64,000 bases of DNA from positions 1 to 64,000 of the forward strand of contig JAZSOS010000008.1 of the NCBI GenBank assembly GCA_045537045.1. The letters are read 5' to 3'. Position 1 is the first letter of the stretch. Each line of letters starts with the position of its first letter. The notes beneath the pieces are model-generated. The model did not search any database. It was not told where the DNA came from and saw only the letters and a list, made by a program, of their open reading frames with translations. The position numbers and the translations under genes are program-made. Below, one piece after another: positions 1 to 9,696 of this stretch. Source of the stretch: SIG480 sp045537045 (GTDB lineage: Bacteria; Bacillota; Clostridia; Oscillospirales; JAAYXM01).

Positions 1-3
1 CGG

Positions 4-21
4 CTTCCGAAAAATCGGAAG
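4..21. other. Hairpin at the window edge
   Basis: Perfect 7-base arms (4-10 and 15-21) separate a 4-base loop just downstream of the L7Ae-type gene. No U-tract follows on the minus strand inside the window, so I cannot say whether it terminates, attenuates or merely separates it from the next gene (usually rpsL). Confidence 0.3.
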
Positions 22-61
22 TCGGTCAGCCGGGAATTTTAAAAGAAATTTGGGTTTGTGC

Positions 62-304
62 TTATTTTGAAAGCACTGCCACGGCGGCACCTACGTTTAT
101 TTTGCAGGCACGGCCGAGCTCCTCCATCGAATCCGCATAAATAACCGGTACTCCGTTTTCCTCACAAAGACGTGCAAACGGTTCAGTCACACCGGGGTCT
201 GCATCTTCGGCAACAAACGCCTTCAAAGCAATACCTCCCAGCACAGCCTTCTTGGACTGTTTAAGACCTACAATCGGTTTTGCGGACGCAAATTCGGTCA
301 GCAT
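62..304 (-). CDS. L7Ae-family RNA-binding ribosomal-type protein
   Basis: Small protein (80 residues) of the L7Ae/L30e family, whose members bind kink-turns in RNA. The gene follows rpoC on the same strand, the position of the ybxF-type gene between rpoC and rpsL in many Firmicutes. The start at 304 is chosen because GGAGG lies 10 bases before that ATG; a longer frame starting at 349 would place the ribosome-binding site inside the gene. The middle region around VLGGIALKAF and the C-terminal hydrophobic GAAVAVL fit the fold. The role is inferred from family and position; partners are unknown from sequence. Confidence 0.85.
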   Translation of the reverse strand: MLTEFASAKPIVGLKQSKKAVLGGIALKAFVAEDADPGVTEPFARLCEENGVPVIYADSMEELGRACKINVGAAVAVLSK

Positions 305-411
305 TCCGGGTTTACCTCCAAAAAATGCGCGTAAAATCTGATTATACAATCATACATTAAGATATTATAACAGATTATTTGCAAATAGTCAATGATTAAT
401 GCAAAAATTTT

Positions 412-3400
412 CTAAATTTCTGCAGCTTCTCCGCAAGCATCGCTTTCAGACTTGTACTCAACGTCAAACTCACGGTACATCGACATTCCAGAACCTGCGG
501 GGATGAGCTTACCGATGATTACGTTTTCCTTAAGTCCGACAAGCGGGTCAATCTTGCCCTTTATTGCCGCATCGGTAAGAACACGTGTTGTTTCCTGGAA
601 GGATGCAGCAGAAAGGAACGAGTCAGTTGCAAGAGCGGCCTTAGTGATACCGAGAAGAACCGGAGTGCACGTTGCCGTTGCAAGAGCTTCACCGTTGCCA
701 ATGCGCTCAAGCACCTTTTTGTTCTCGTTTTCAAACTCGAAGAAGTCAACCATAGAACCAGAGAGGAGTGCTGTATCACCAGGCTCGTCAACCGTAACCT
801 TGCGGAGCATACGGCTTACGATAACCTCGATATGGCGGTCGTTGATATCAACGCCCTGCTGACGGTAAACGCGCTGAACCTCCTGGATGAGGTAGTTCTG
901 AACAGCGGAAACACCGCTGATGCGGAGAACGTCATGCGGATTGAGCGCACCTTCCGTAAGCTCTGCACCTACCGTTACGCCGTCGCCTTCGGAAACCTTG
1001 ACGATTGCGCCGAACGGAAGCGGATAGCTTCTGACCTCACCCGTGATCGGGCTTGTGACATTGATTGAACGCGGAGCGTTCTTTCTGATTTCATCAAAGG
1101 AAACAATACCGTCGATCTCGGAGAGAATCGCCATTTTCTTCGGCTTACGTCCTTCAAACAGCTCAACGACACGCGGGAGACCCTGCGTGATATCGTCACC
1201 AGCGACACCACCGGTGTGGAACGTTCTCATTGTAAGCTGTGTGCCCGGTTCACCGATGGACTGTGCAGCGATAACACCGACGGATTCACCAATGCTTGCA
1301 GCCTCGCCTGAAGCAAGGTTTGCACCATAGCACTTAGCACATACACCGTGACGTGCACGGCACTTGAGGACAGAGCGGATTGCAATACGCTCGACACCTG
1401 CGCTGATAATTTTCTCTGCATCATCTGCAGTCATAAGCTTATCCTTAGAAACAATTACATTGCCCTGACCGTCTGTAAAGTCCTCAACGAGGAAACGTCC
1501 GACAAGTCTGTCGCGAAGCGGCTCAATGGTCTGACCGCCATCGCGGATTTCAAATACCTCGATACCCTCTGTCGTCCCGCAGTCGTGCTCACGGATGATA
1601 ACATCCTGAGAAACGTCAACAAGACGGCGTGTAAGGTAACCGGAGTCCGCAGTACGTAGAGCCGTATCAGCAAGACCTTTACGCGCACCACGGGATGAAA
1701 TGAAGTATTCAAGAACCGAAAGGCCTTCACGGAAGTTAGCCTTGATCGGGATTTCGATTGTTTTACCTGCAGTATTCGCCATAAGTCCGCGCATACCTGC
1801 AAGCTGACGGATCTGGTTCATGGAACCACGAGCACCAGAGTTTGCCATCATGTATATCGGGTTAAAGTGGTCAAGGGCATTTTCAAGAGCCTTTGTAACG
1901 TCGTTTGTTGTCTTTGTCCATTCCTCGATAACAAGGCGATAGCGCTCATCGTTTGTGATAAATCCGCGCTGGAACTTCTTTTCGATATCGGCAATTGCCT
2001 TTTCGGAAGCCTTGATATATTCATACTTTTCCTTCGGAACAACCATATCCGAAATAGAAATGGTGATAGCTCCTTTTGTGGAGTATTTATATCCAAGGTT
2101 CTTAAGGTCGTCAAGAAGCTCTGCTGTCTTTGTGAAGCCGTGCTTATGAATAGCCTTATTGATAATCTTACCAAGCTCTTTCTTTGTAACGAGGAAGTTT
2201 ACCTCAAGACCAAGCTCATCTTCGTTTCTGTCAACGAAACCGAGATCCTGCGGAATCGGTTCGTTGAAGATAAGGCGTCCTGCAGTACAGTCGATTATCG
2301 CACTCTTCATCTCGCCGTCAATCTCGCGTGCAACACGGAGCTTGATGGGAGCGTGAAGTCCGATAACACCCTCGTTGTAAGCAAGAAGAACCTCATCCAT
2401 GCTTCCGAACACCTTGCCTGCACCCGGCTCGTCGCGCTCTATTGTGAGATAGTACGCACCGAGAACCATATCCTGAGACGGAACAGTTACCGGGAAGCCG
2501 TCCTGCGGCTTTAAGAGGTTGTTTGCAGAAAGCATAAGGAAGCGTGCCTCTGCCTGTGCTTCCGCGGAAAGCGGAACGTGAACAGCCATCTGGTCACCGT
2601 CGAAGTCAGCGTTAAACGCCGTACATACGAGCGGGTGAAGCTTTATTGCGCGTCCTTCTACTAGCACCGGTTCAAACGCCTGGATACCGAGGCGGTGAAG
2701 AGTCGGTGCACGGTTGAGAAGAACCGGATGGTCTTTGATAATTGTATCGAGCGCATCCCATACTTCTGGCTTTGCACGCTCAACCATCTTCTTTGCACTC
2801 TTGATGTTGTTTGCAACGTTGTCTGCAACGAGCTTCTTCATAACAAACGGCTTGAAGAGCTCAAGAGCCATTTCCTTCGGAAGTCCGCACTGATAAATCT
2901 TAAGCTCAGGACCAACAACGATAACTGAACGTCCGGAGTAGTCAACACGCTTACCGAGAAGGTTCTGACGGAAGCGTCCCTGCTTACCTTTGAGAAGGTC
3001 GGAGAGGGATTTCAGCGCGCGGTTGTTCGGACCTGTTACCGGACGACCGCGGCGGCCGTTGTCGATAAGTGCGTCAACAGCTTCCTGAAGCATACGCTTT
3101 TCATTACGTACGATGATGTCAGGAGCGTTAAGTGCAAGAAGGCGCTTTAAGCGGTTGTTTCTGTTGATAACGCGACGGTAGAGATCGTTAAGGTCACTTG
3201 TCGCAAAGCGTCCGCCGTCAAGCTGAACCATCGGACGAAGCTCCGGCGGAAGAACCGGAAGCACCGTAAGAACCATCCATTCCGGACGGTTGCCCGATGC
3301 GCGGAATGCCTCCACAACCTCAAGGCGCTTGATGATGCGAAGCTTTTTCTGACCTGCAGCCTCTGCAAGCTCTGCATGAAGCTCTTCGGAAAGCTTGTCA

Positions 3401-3948
3401 AGATCAAGCTCTGCTAAAAGCTCACGAATAACCTCTGCACCCATACCAGCCTTAAAGTCATCCTCATACTTAAGACGGTAATCGCGATATTCCTTTTCGC
3501 TGAGAACCTGTTTTTTCTCAAGCGGTGTGTCACCCGGATCGGTGACTATATATGATGCAAAATAGAGAACCTTTTCAAGAATTCTGGGGGAAATGTCAAG
3601 GATAAGACCCATACGTGACGGAATTCCCTTGAAGTACCAGATGTGAGAAACAGGTGTTGCAAGGTCGATGTGACCCATACGCTCACGGCGAACCTTTGCC
3701 TTGGTAACTTCAACGCCGCATCGGTCACAGACCTTTCCCTTATATCTAATCTTCTTGTACTTACCGCAATGACACTCCCAGTCCTTCATCGGACCAAAGA
3801 TTTTTTCGCAGAACAAACCGTCTCTTTCCGGCTTTAAGGTTCTGTAGTTTATGGTTTCAGGCTTGACTACCTCGCCGAATGACCAGTCAAGAATCATTTC
3901 CGGAGATGCAAGTCCGATTTTGATCGCTTCAAAAGTCGTATAACTCAT
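412..3948 (-). CDS. rpoC: RNA polymerase beta' subunit
   Basis: Largest subunit of the core RNA polymerase (1178 residues, normal for clostridia). Visible landmarks are the N-terminal zinc site (C59, C61, C74, C77), the Mg-binding catalytic motif NADFDGDQM near residue 445, and a long C-terminal part with the bridge-helix/trigger-loop region. Start ATG at 3948 has AAGGAGG about ten bases upstream. The gene lies 15 bases after rpoB and its ribosome-binding site begins at the rpoB stop, so the two are co-transcribed. Nothing is truncated or frameshifted. Confidence 0.98.
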   Translation of the reverse strand: MSYTTFEAIKIGLASPEMILDWSFGEVVKPETINYRTLKPERDGLFCEKIFGPMKDWECHCGKYKKIRYKGKVCDRCGVEVTKAKVRRERMGHIDLATPVSHIWYFKGIPSRMGLILDISPRILEKVLYFASYIVTDPGDTPLEKKQVLSEKEYRDYRLKYEDDFKAGMGAEVIRELLAELDLDKLSEELHAELAEAAGQKKLRIIKRLEVVEAFRASGNRPEWMVLTVLPVLPPELRPMVQLDGGRFATSDLNDLYRRVINRNNRLKRLLALNAPDIIVRNEKRMLQEAVDALIDNGRRGRPVTGPNNRALKSLSDLLKGKQGRFRQNLLGKRVDYSGRSVIVVGPELKIYQCGLPKEMALELFKPFVMKKLVADNVANNIKSAKKMVERAKPEVWDALDTIIKDHPVLLNRAPTLHRLGIQAFEPVLVEGRAIKLHPLVCTAFNADFDGDQMAVHVPLSAEAQAEARFLMLSANNLLKPQDGFPVTVPSQDMVLGAYYLTIERDEPGAGKVFGSMDEVLLAYNEGVIGLHAPIKLRVAREIDGEMKSAIIDCTAGRLIFNEPIPQDLGFVDRNEDELGLEVNFLVTKKELGKIINKAIHKHGFTKTAELLDDLKNLGYKYSTKGAITISISDMVVPKEKYEYIKASEKAIADIEKKFQRGFITNDERYRLVIEEWTKTTNDVTKALENALDHFNPIYMMANSGARGSMNQIRQLAGMRGLMANTAGKTIEIPIKANFREGLSVLEYFISSRGARKGLADTALRTADSGYLTRRLVDVSQDVIIREHDCGTTEGIEVFEIRDGGQTIEPLRDRLVGRFLVEDFTDGQGNVIVSKDKLMTADDAEKIISAGVERIAIRSVLKCRARHGVCAKCYGANLASGEAASIGESVGVIAAQSIGEPGTQLTMRTFHTGGVAGDDITQGLPRVVELFEGRKPKKMAILSEIDGIVSFDEIRKNAPRSINVTSPITGEVRSYPLPFGAIVKVSEGDGVTVGAELTEGALNPHDVLRISGVSAVQNYLIQEVQRVYRQQGVDINDRHIEVIVSRMLRKVTVDEPGDTALLSGSMVDFFEFENENKKVLERIGNGEALATATCTPVLLGITKAALATDSFLSAASFQETTRVLTDAAIKGKIDPLVGLKENVIIGKLIPAGSGMSMYREFDVEYKSESDACGEAAEI

Positions 3949-3963
3949 AACCCTATTACCTCC

Positions 3964-6900
3964 TTAAAATTCATCCGAATCTGCGAAAAGATCGGCGTCA
4001 TCATCATTGTAATCATCATCGCTGCCGAACAGCGCCTCAGCGTCGATGTCAAAGTCGTCCTCGGCATCCTCAACTGTGTATCCTGCGTCCTCAATGTCGC
4101 CGTCCATTACGTAGTCCTCGTCCTCACGGGCGAACTTTACGAAGTTATCATCGTCATCGTTCTCCGTAAGCTCGATTTCTTCCATGTTTTTATCAAGCAC
4201 ACGGACATCGAGGCAGAGAGACTGAAGCTCCTTGACGAGAACCTTAAACGATTCCGGAATACCCGGATGCGGAACGTTTTTGCCTTTAACGATTGCCTCA
4301 TAGGTCTTTACACGTCCTACGATATCATCGGACTTAACCGTAAGGATTTCCTGAAGCGTATAAGCTGCGCCGTAAGCTTCAAGCGCCCAAACTTCCATTT
4401 CACCGAAGCGCTGACCGCCGAACTGTGCCTTACCGCCGAGCGGCTGCTGAGTAACAAGCGAGTACGGGCCTGTCGAACGTGCGTGAATCTTATCGTCAAC
4501 AAGGTGGTGAAGCTTGAGGTAGTATACATAACCTACCGTAACCGGGTTGTCAAACTGCTCACCGGTACGTCCGTCATACAGAATGCTCTTTCCGTCCGGT
4601 GAGAGGCCTGCAAGGCGGAGAGTCTGTTCAATGTCATCCTCGTTTGCTCCGTCAAATACCGGGGTTGCAACCTTCCAGCCGAGCTTTCTTGCAGCGTAAC
4701 CCAAGTGAACCTCAAGAACCTGACCGATGTTCATTCGGGACGGAACACCGAGCGGGTTAAGAACTATATCAAGCGGAGTACCGTCCGGAAGGAACGGCAT
4801 ATCCTCCTGCGGGAGAATACGTGAAACAACACCCTTGTTACCGTGACGTCCGGCCATCTTGTCACCGACGGAGATTTTTCTCTTACGTGCGATGTAGCAG
4901 CGGACAACCATATTTACACCGGGGTTCATTTCATCGCCGTTTGCACGGGTAAATACCTTAACGTCAACGATAATGCCACTTTCACCGTGCGGAACACGGA
5001 GAGTGGTATCACGAACCTCACGTGCCTTTTCACCGAAGATTGCACGGAGAAGTCTTTCTTCAGCAGTAAGCTCAGTTTCACCCTTAGGTGTAACCTTACC
5101 TACGAGGATGTCGCCTGGGCGTACCTCTGCACCGATGCGGATGATACCGCGCTCGTCAAGGTCGCGGAGAGCATCGTCACCGACGTTCGGGATATCACGT
5201 GTAATTTCCTCACAGCCGAGCTTTGTGTCGCGTGCTTCGGTCTCGTATTCTTCTATATGAATTGAAGAGTAAATATCTTCTTTTACAAGACGCTCGTTAA
5301 GGAGAACAGCGTCTTCGTAGTTGTAACCTTCCCACGTCATAAAGCCGATGAGAACGTTTCTGCCAAGCGCAATTTCGCCCTCTGCAGTTGAAGGACCGTC
5401 AGCAATAACGTCGCCTTTGCGTACTTTGTCGCCTGCGAATACTATCGGGCGCTGGTTTACGCAGGTACCCTGGTTAGAGCGCATAAACTTCGTAAGACGG
5501 TGTGTCTTTACTTCGCCGTTATCGTATTTTACAGTGATACTGTCAGCCTCGACACGTGTAACAACACCGTCATCCTCTGCGACAGCGCAGACACCGGAGT
5601 CAACAGCGACCTTATGTTCAATACCCGTAGCAACGATAGGTGCTTCCGTAACGAGAAGCGGAACAGCCTGCTTCTGCATGTTCGCACCCATGAGCGCACG
5701 GTTTGCGTCGTCGTTCTCAAGGAACGGGATCATTGCAGTAGCAACGGAAACCATCATCTTCGGAGATACGTCGATATAGTCAACGCGCTCACGCGGAACC
5801 TCGACGATTTCATCGCGGATACGGCAGGTAACACGCGCCTTTGCAATTCTTCCTTCTTCGTCAAGCGGCTCGTTTGCCTGAGCGATGATAAACTCATCCT
5901 CGGCATCTGCCATCATATATACAACCTCATCGGTTATCTTTCCGGTCTCTTTGTCAATTTTGCGATACGGTGCTTCGATAAATCCGAAGTCGTTTATGCG
6001 CGCAAAGCTTGCGAGATAGGAAATAAGACCGATGTTCGGACCTTCCGGAGTCTCAATCGGGCACATACGTCCGTAGTGGCTGTGGTGAACGTCTCGAACC
6101 TCGAAGCTTGCACGGTCACGTGAAAGACCGCCCGGACCAAGCGCGGACATACGGCGCTTGTGCGTAAGCTCTGCAAGCGGGTTGTTCTGATCCATAAACT
6201 GCGAAAGCGGCGAAGATCCGAAGAACTCCTTTATCGCGGCAGTTACCGGACGGATATTGATAAGTGACTGCGGTGTAACGATATCAAGATCCTGAATCGT
6301 CATACGTTCGCGGATACCACGCTCCATACGTGAGAAGCCTATTCTAAACTGGTTCTGCAAAAGCTCACCAACGCTGCGGAGACGGCGGTTTCCAAGGTGG
6401 TCGATATCATCCGTCACACCGATACCCGCTGCGAGACCGTTTAAGTAGTTGATGGATGCAAAGATATCATCAACTGTAATATGCTTCGGAATGAGGTCGC
6501 CGAGTCTCTCGGTAATCTGAGCCTTGAGCTCATCGCCCTCGTAAGCGTCAAGAAGCTCGGAAAGAACTGAAAAGCGAACCATTTCGTTTATGCCGAGTTC
6601 TTCCTTTGCGTCAAAGTCAACAAAATCATTGATGTTGACCATACCGTTGCCGAACACCTTAACGTTGCGGTCATTTACGTTGAGAATAACAGTATTGACA
6701 CCGCGGCGTGCAATTTCCTCAGCCTTTTCACGGGAGAGGATTTCCCCTGCTTCCGCAAGGATTTCACCTGTGCGCGGGCAAACAACAGTCTCCGCAAGAG
6801 TCTTGTTTGCAATGCGTCGGCCGATGTTCATCTTCTTATTATACTTATATCTGCCTACTGCAGAAAGGTCATAACGTCTCTCGTCAAAGAAGAGATTGTT

Positions 6901-7659
6901 AAGAAGGGTTCTTGCACCGTCGATTGTCGGCGGTTCACCCGGACGGAGACGCTTGTAGATTTCAATAAGCGCATCCTCCTCCGTCTTGCAGGTATCCTTG
7001 TCAAGAGTCTGAACGATTCTGTCATCCTCGCCGAACACTTCTTTTATCTGTGTATCCGTGGCAAGGCCGAGCGCACGGATAAGTGCCGTGACCGGAAGCT
7101 TTCTGTTCTTGTCGATTCTTATGCTGAAAATGTCGTTGAGGTCCGTCTCGTATTCAAGCCATGCACCGCGGTAAGGAATAATTGTCGCGCTGTAAATCGC
7201 GCTGTCTGCCTTATCCATCTTTGCATCGAAATACATACCCGGAGAACGAACAATCTGAGATACGATAACGCGCTCTGCACCGTTGATGACAAATGTACCG
7301 GTTTCTGTCATAACGGGGAAATCACCCATAAAGATTTCCTGCTCTTTTATCTCCTCTGTTTCTTTCTTGCGAAGTCTTACCTTCACACGGAGGGGCGCGG
7401 CGTACGTCGTATCGCGTTCCTTGCACTCCTCAACACTGTATTTGCACTTCTCATCGAGCGTATAGTCAATAAACGACAGCTCGAGATTGCCCGAATAGTC
7501 CTCAACGGTGCCCGCATCCTGCAATACCTCGCGGAGTCCCGTCTCGAGGAACCACTCATAAGACTTTTTCTGAACCTCAAGAAGATTCGGCATCTCTAAA
7601 ATCTCATCGATATGCGCGAAGCTCTTTCTCTGGGTTCTTCCGTACATAATGTCCTTCAT
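3964..7659 (-). CDS. rpoB: RNA polymerase beta subunit
   Basis: Beta subunit of core RNA polymerase, 1231 residues with the start at 7659. This ATG is chosen because AGGAG lies ten bases before it and the protein then begins as clostridial RpoB does (YGRTQRKSFAHIDEILEMP). An in-frame ATG at 7791 would add 44 residues with no family resemblance. The rifampicin region SQFMDQNNPLAELTHKRR is intact. The C-terminus is a strongly acidic tail rich in D and E, seen in clostridial RpoB. The gene heads the rpoB-rpoC-L7Ae unit and is not preceded by rplJ-rplL here. Confidence 0.97.
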   Translation of the reverse strand: MKDIMYGRTQRKSFAHIDEILEMPNLLEVQKKSYEWFLETGLREVLQDAGTVEDYSGNLELSFIDYTLDEKCKYSVEECKERDTTYAAPLRVKVRLRKKETEEIKEQEIFMGDFPVMTETGTFVINGAERVIVSQIVRSPGMYFDAKMDKADSAIYSATIIPYRGAWLEYETDLNDIFSIRIDKNRKLPVTALIRALGLATDTQIKEVFGEDDRIVQTLDKDTCKTEEDALIEIYKRLRPGEPPTIDGARTLLNNLFFDERRYDLSAVGRYKYNKKMNIGRRIANKTLAETVVCPRTGEILAEAGEILSREKAEEIARRGVNTVILNVNDRNVKVFGNGMVNINDFVDFDAKEELGINEMVRFSVLSELLDAYEGDELKAQITERLGDLIPKHITVDDIFASINYLNGLAAGIGVTDDIDHLGNRRLRSVGELLQNQFRIGFSRMERGIRERMTIQDLDIVTPQSLINIRPVTAAIKEFFGSSPLSQFMDQNNPLAELTHKRRMSALGPGGLSRDRASFEVRDVHHSHYGRMCPIETPEGPNIGLISYLASFARINDFGFIEAPYRKIDKETGKITDEVVYMMADAEDEFIIAQANEPLDEEGRIAKARVTCRIRDEIVEVPRERVDYIDVSPKMMVSVATAMIPFLENDDANRALMGANMQKQAVPLLVTEAPIVATGIEHKVAVDSGVCAVAEDDGVVTRVEADSITVKYDNGEVKTHRLTKFMRSNQGTCVNQRPIVFAGDKVRKGDVIADGPSTAEGEIALGRNVLIGFMTWEGYNYEDAVLLNERLVKEDIYSSIHIEEYETEARDTKLGCEEITRDIPNVGDDALRDLDERGIIRIGAEVRPGDILVGKVTPKGETELTAEERLLRAIFGEKAREVRDTTLRVPHGESGIIVDVKVFTRANGDEMNPGVNMVVRCYIARKRKISVGDKMAGRHGNKGVVSRILPQEDMPFLPDGTPLDIVLNPLGVPSRMNIGQVLEVHLGYAARKLGWKVATPVFDGANEDDIEQTLRLAGLSPDGKSILYDGRTGEQFDNPVTVGYVYYLKLHHLVDDKIHARSTGPYSLVTQQPLGGKAQFGGQRFGEMEVWALEAYGAAYTLQEILTVKSDDIVGRVKTYEAIVKGKNVPHPGIPESFKVLVKELQSLCLDVRVLDKNMEEIELTENDDDDNFVKFAREDEDYVMDGDIEDAGYTVEDAEDDFDIDAEALFGSDDDYNDDDADLFADSDEF

Positions 7660-7890
7660 TCGGCTTTCACTCTCCTGTTGAACTCGGAAAAGACGATCTT
7701 CCGTCTCCTCCTGTATTTGTGCCGCACCTGCGGCGAAACCTCTTTTTTTCCGCACACTTGACAGCCCATGCCGGAGCCTCAAATGAAACACGCGGGTAAG
7801 TTGATGTTTTTTTGCTTTAAACTATTGTTTTTTTCAACTTAATGAGGTAAAATAAACCCATAATGGGGCACATTACCGCATTATAATTGA
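7660..7890 (-). promoter_or_regulatory. rpoB 5' leader (about 230 bases)
   Basis: Between the predicted transcription start near 7891 and the rpoB ATG lies a leader of about 230 bases with no convincing ORF carrying its own ribosome-binding site. A leader this long could hold an attenuator, but I see no stable terminator hairpin in it. Confidence 0.35.
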
Positions 7891-7897
7891 GACTATC

Positions 7898-7927
7898 ATT
7901 TTATCACTAAATATGCAACCTTGTCAA
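7898..7927 (-). promoter_or_regulatory. Promoter for rpoB
   Basis: Read on the minus strand, TTGACA (7922-7927) and TAAAAT (7898-7903) are separated by 18 bases. A perfect 15-base palindrome, TTTACATAATGTAAA (7929-7943), lies immediately upstream of the -35 box and could be a regulator site or a structural element. Confidence 0.75.
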
Positions 7928-7948
7928 CTTTACATAATGTAAATAACA

Positions 7949-7985
7949 AAAATTCTGCGGAATAACCAATATCCCGCAGAATTTT
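7949..7985. terminator. Bidirectional terminator upstream of rpoB
   Basis: Twelve-base arms (7949-7960 and 7974-7985) form a GC-centred hairpin flanked by A-rich and T-rich tracts. It would stop minus-strand transcription arriving from the lipoprotein operon before the rpoB promoter. Confidence 0.7.
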
Positions 7986-8090
7986 ATTTTTATTTTTGTC
8001 AGTTTTGCATAAAAAGGTGTCTTCACCATCCACCATCGTGTCATCCTGAAACTTTAATTCCCGTGTCATTCTGAGGCTTGCCGAAGAATC

Positions 8091-8396
8091 TCACCGCTTG
8101 CGGCAGACCGCAAATTTTTGCCCCGCCGGGCAGGATTTTCCACAAAGGGGTTCTCTTGCGAACCCCTTTGGATCCCCACGCTTTTGCCGCTGTACGCGCA
8201 CCGGATAAATTATCGCGCTCATTATGCCGTCGATGCTAAATGGAAAACTGCGTTTTCCGCGCATCCCCGTATGCATAATTTCGCTGTAATTTATAACCGC
8301 TTGGCGCTTAAGGCGGCTTTTCTGTACCGGAATGATAGTGTTTTTCAACACCACACCAAAAGCCGTGCGGGAAATTCCCGCACGGCTTTTGGTGTG
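8091..8396 (+). repeat. Composite palindromic repeat element, copy A
   Basis: Non-coding block made of hairpin modules. In order: a module (8091-8133) with GCGGTCT/CCGCAAGCG character on its minus strand; a hairpin with 11-base arms (8143-8170); a block up to about 8323 that is shared with 31605-31782; and a perfect 22+1+22 inverted repeat (8352-8396) enclosing AAAAGCCGTGCGGG. The first and last modules recur, inverted, at 10911-11101. The last hairpin may terminate the lipoprotein gene at 8434-9003. Short open frames within it look spurious. Confidence 0.7.
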
Positions 8397-8433
8397 AAAG
8401 GTAATATGAAATATAAACGATTAGCAACAGTTT

Positions 8434-9003
8434 TTAATAAGAAGATGCGGAATACTGAACCGTAACACGCGCACGCTCTTCGTGTATCGTTATGGTCAGG
8501 CGTATCTGCCCGCCCTTTGAATCATTGAGGCTCCAGTCCTCTATAAAATCATCAAAGGTGACGTCTGAAAAATCGCGCTTATCTCCGAGCGCACCGCCAT
8601 GCCCCGGGTACGTTGTCGGTTCTCCGTAGGTATCAATGAGCGTGTTTTTCAGCTCATCAATAAGTACCTCAAGCTCTTCGCCCTTGCTTTCCACAACAGT
8701 TTCATACCCGCCGCCGTAGAGAAGCTTTTCGCCGTCTTTATCTTCGAAACAGAGGTATCGTGTAAACTGATGCCCTGCAAACTCGGTTTTTGCATTAAAA
8801 TCATGCCGCATAACCTGCGGATTTTCCGTAATGTCTGCTTCTTCCGTATTGAGAAGCTCGCAAACCTCCGCAAGCGTCTTGCCGACACATGGCTCAAGAT
8901 TCAGTTGCAAAGTCTCTTCATTCTGATTTTGGGTAGTGCTTGTACATCCCGCAAGTGATACGCAAAGCACAAGTGCCAATATTAAAGATAAACGATTTTT
9001 CAT
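8434..9003 (-). CDS. Putative lipoprotein of unknown function
   Basis: 189-residue exported protein. The N-terminus is a lipoprotein signal: positive MKNR, a hydrophobic stretch, then the lipobox LAGC with the lipidated cysteine near residue 20, so it should sit on the outer face of the membrane. The mature part is hydrophilic, with alternating charged and aromatic residues and no motif I recognise. Start at 9003 has AAGGAG about nine bases upstream. It is last in a minus-strand run after the 9031-9687 and 9697-10350 genes (27- and 9-base gaps), so it may work with the secreted metalloprotease. Function unknown. Confidence 0.75.
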   Translation of the reverse strand: MKNRLSLILALVLCVSLAGCTSTTQNQNEETLQLNLEPCVGKTLAEVCELLNTEEADITENPQVMRHDFNAKTEFAGHQFTRYLCFEDKDGEKLLYGGGYETVVESKGEELEVLIDELKNTLIDTYGEPTTYPGHGGALGDKRDFSDVTFDDFIEDWSLNDSKGGQIRLTITIHEERARVTVQYSASSY

Positions 9004-9030
9004 AAACTACTTCTCCTTGTATGATCACCG

Positions 9031-9687
9031 TTATTTCTTAAGCTGTTTTAAAAGGTCTTCAACCTTTATTCCGTTATAAGATGTCCTCATCTGCGCGGTA
9101 CTTTCGTCAAAGGCAGAAATCGCATACCCCTCATCTGTAACGTAGTATGTACCCATAACAGAATAAGAAAAGCGTTCTCCCTTATTCTTATCTGCTATTA
9201 CAGGTATAACAACTTCCATTCCATTCGTAAATTCAGGATAGTACTCTTCATACAACGATGAACCTACAAGCTTAATTTGCTCTCCCTTCTCAAATTTGTT
9301 TTCTGTATCCTTAACTATTTGTATCGTGTATTCAAAAAATTCATACTCATCTTTTATTCCATTTGCCTTTCTTTTTTTATCCAACTCTATATCGCCGGTT
9401 GACACTTTCTTTGTAAATATAGACTTTTCACCAATCACCTCTCCTTGAACAAAACTATCAAATCTCTCTTTTACTTCTTTTAAAGGCATATCTCGCATTG
9501 AAACATTTTCAGGTTTTTTTATTCCACATATAGGATACATTTCTCGAAGCGAAAGTATTTGCTCGTCAGTCAAATGATATTCAAGTTTTGAGTCCATATG
9601 CGATAAAGCAAATGCACAGATTGCAAAGATCAACACCAAAATTGAAATTAATATGCAACCTGTTTTTTTCTTCATTGCGTTCATCAT
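9031..9687 (-). CDS. Membrane-anchored extracytoplasmic protein of unknown function
   Basis: 218 residues. After a short positive N-terminus (MMNAMKKK) a single hydrophobic segment at about residues 10-29 acts as an uncleaved anchor or signal peptide; the rest is hydrophilic and predicted to lie outside the cell. I see no catalytic motif. AGGAGG lies 5 bases before the ATG at 9687 and 8 bases before an in-frame ATG at 9684; either may be used. The gene begins nine bases after the metalloprotease stop, so the two are almost certainly co-transcribed. AT-rich composition matches its operon partners rather than rpoBC. Confidence 0.75.
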   Translation of the reverse strand: MMNAMKKKTGCILISILVLIFAICAFALSHMDSKLEYHLTDEQILSLREMYPICGIKKPENVSMRDMPLKEVKERFDSFVQGEVIGEKSIFTKKVSTGDIELDKKRKANGIKDEYEFFEYTIQIVKDTENKFEKGEQIKLVGSSLYEEYYPEFTNGMEVVIPVIADKNKGERFSYSVMGTYYVTDEGYAISAFDESTAQMRTSYNGIKVEDLLKQLKK

Positions 9688-9696
9688 CTCAACCTC

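Noticed and set aside
6150..6260. Proline in the rifampicin region of RpoB (SSPLSQFMDQ)
   Set aside because: As I recall this is the usual form in clostridia, so it is not evidence of acquired resistance.
452..7580. Many open frames of 60-215 codons on the other strand or frame within rpoC and rpoB
   Set aside because: They are shadows of two long, clearly recognisable genes and lack ribosome-binding sites and family-like sequence.
8091..8465. Open frames on both strands in repeat copy A
   Set aside because: They lie in palindromic DNA that is repeated elsewhere with frame-breaking differences.
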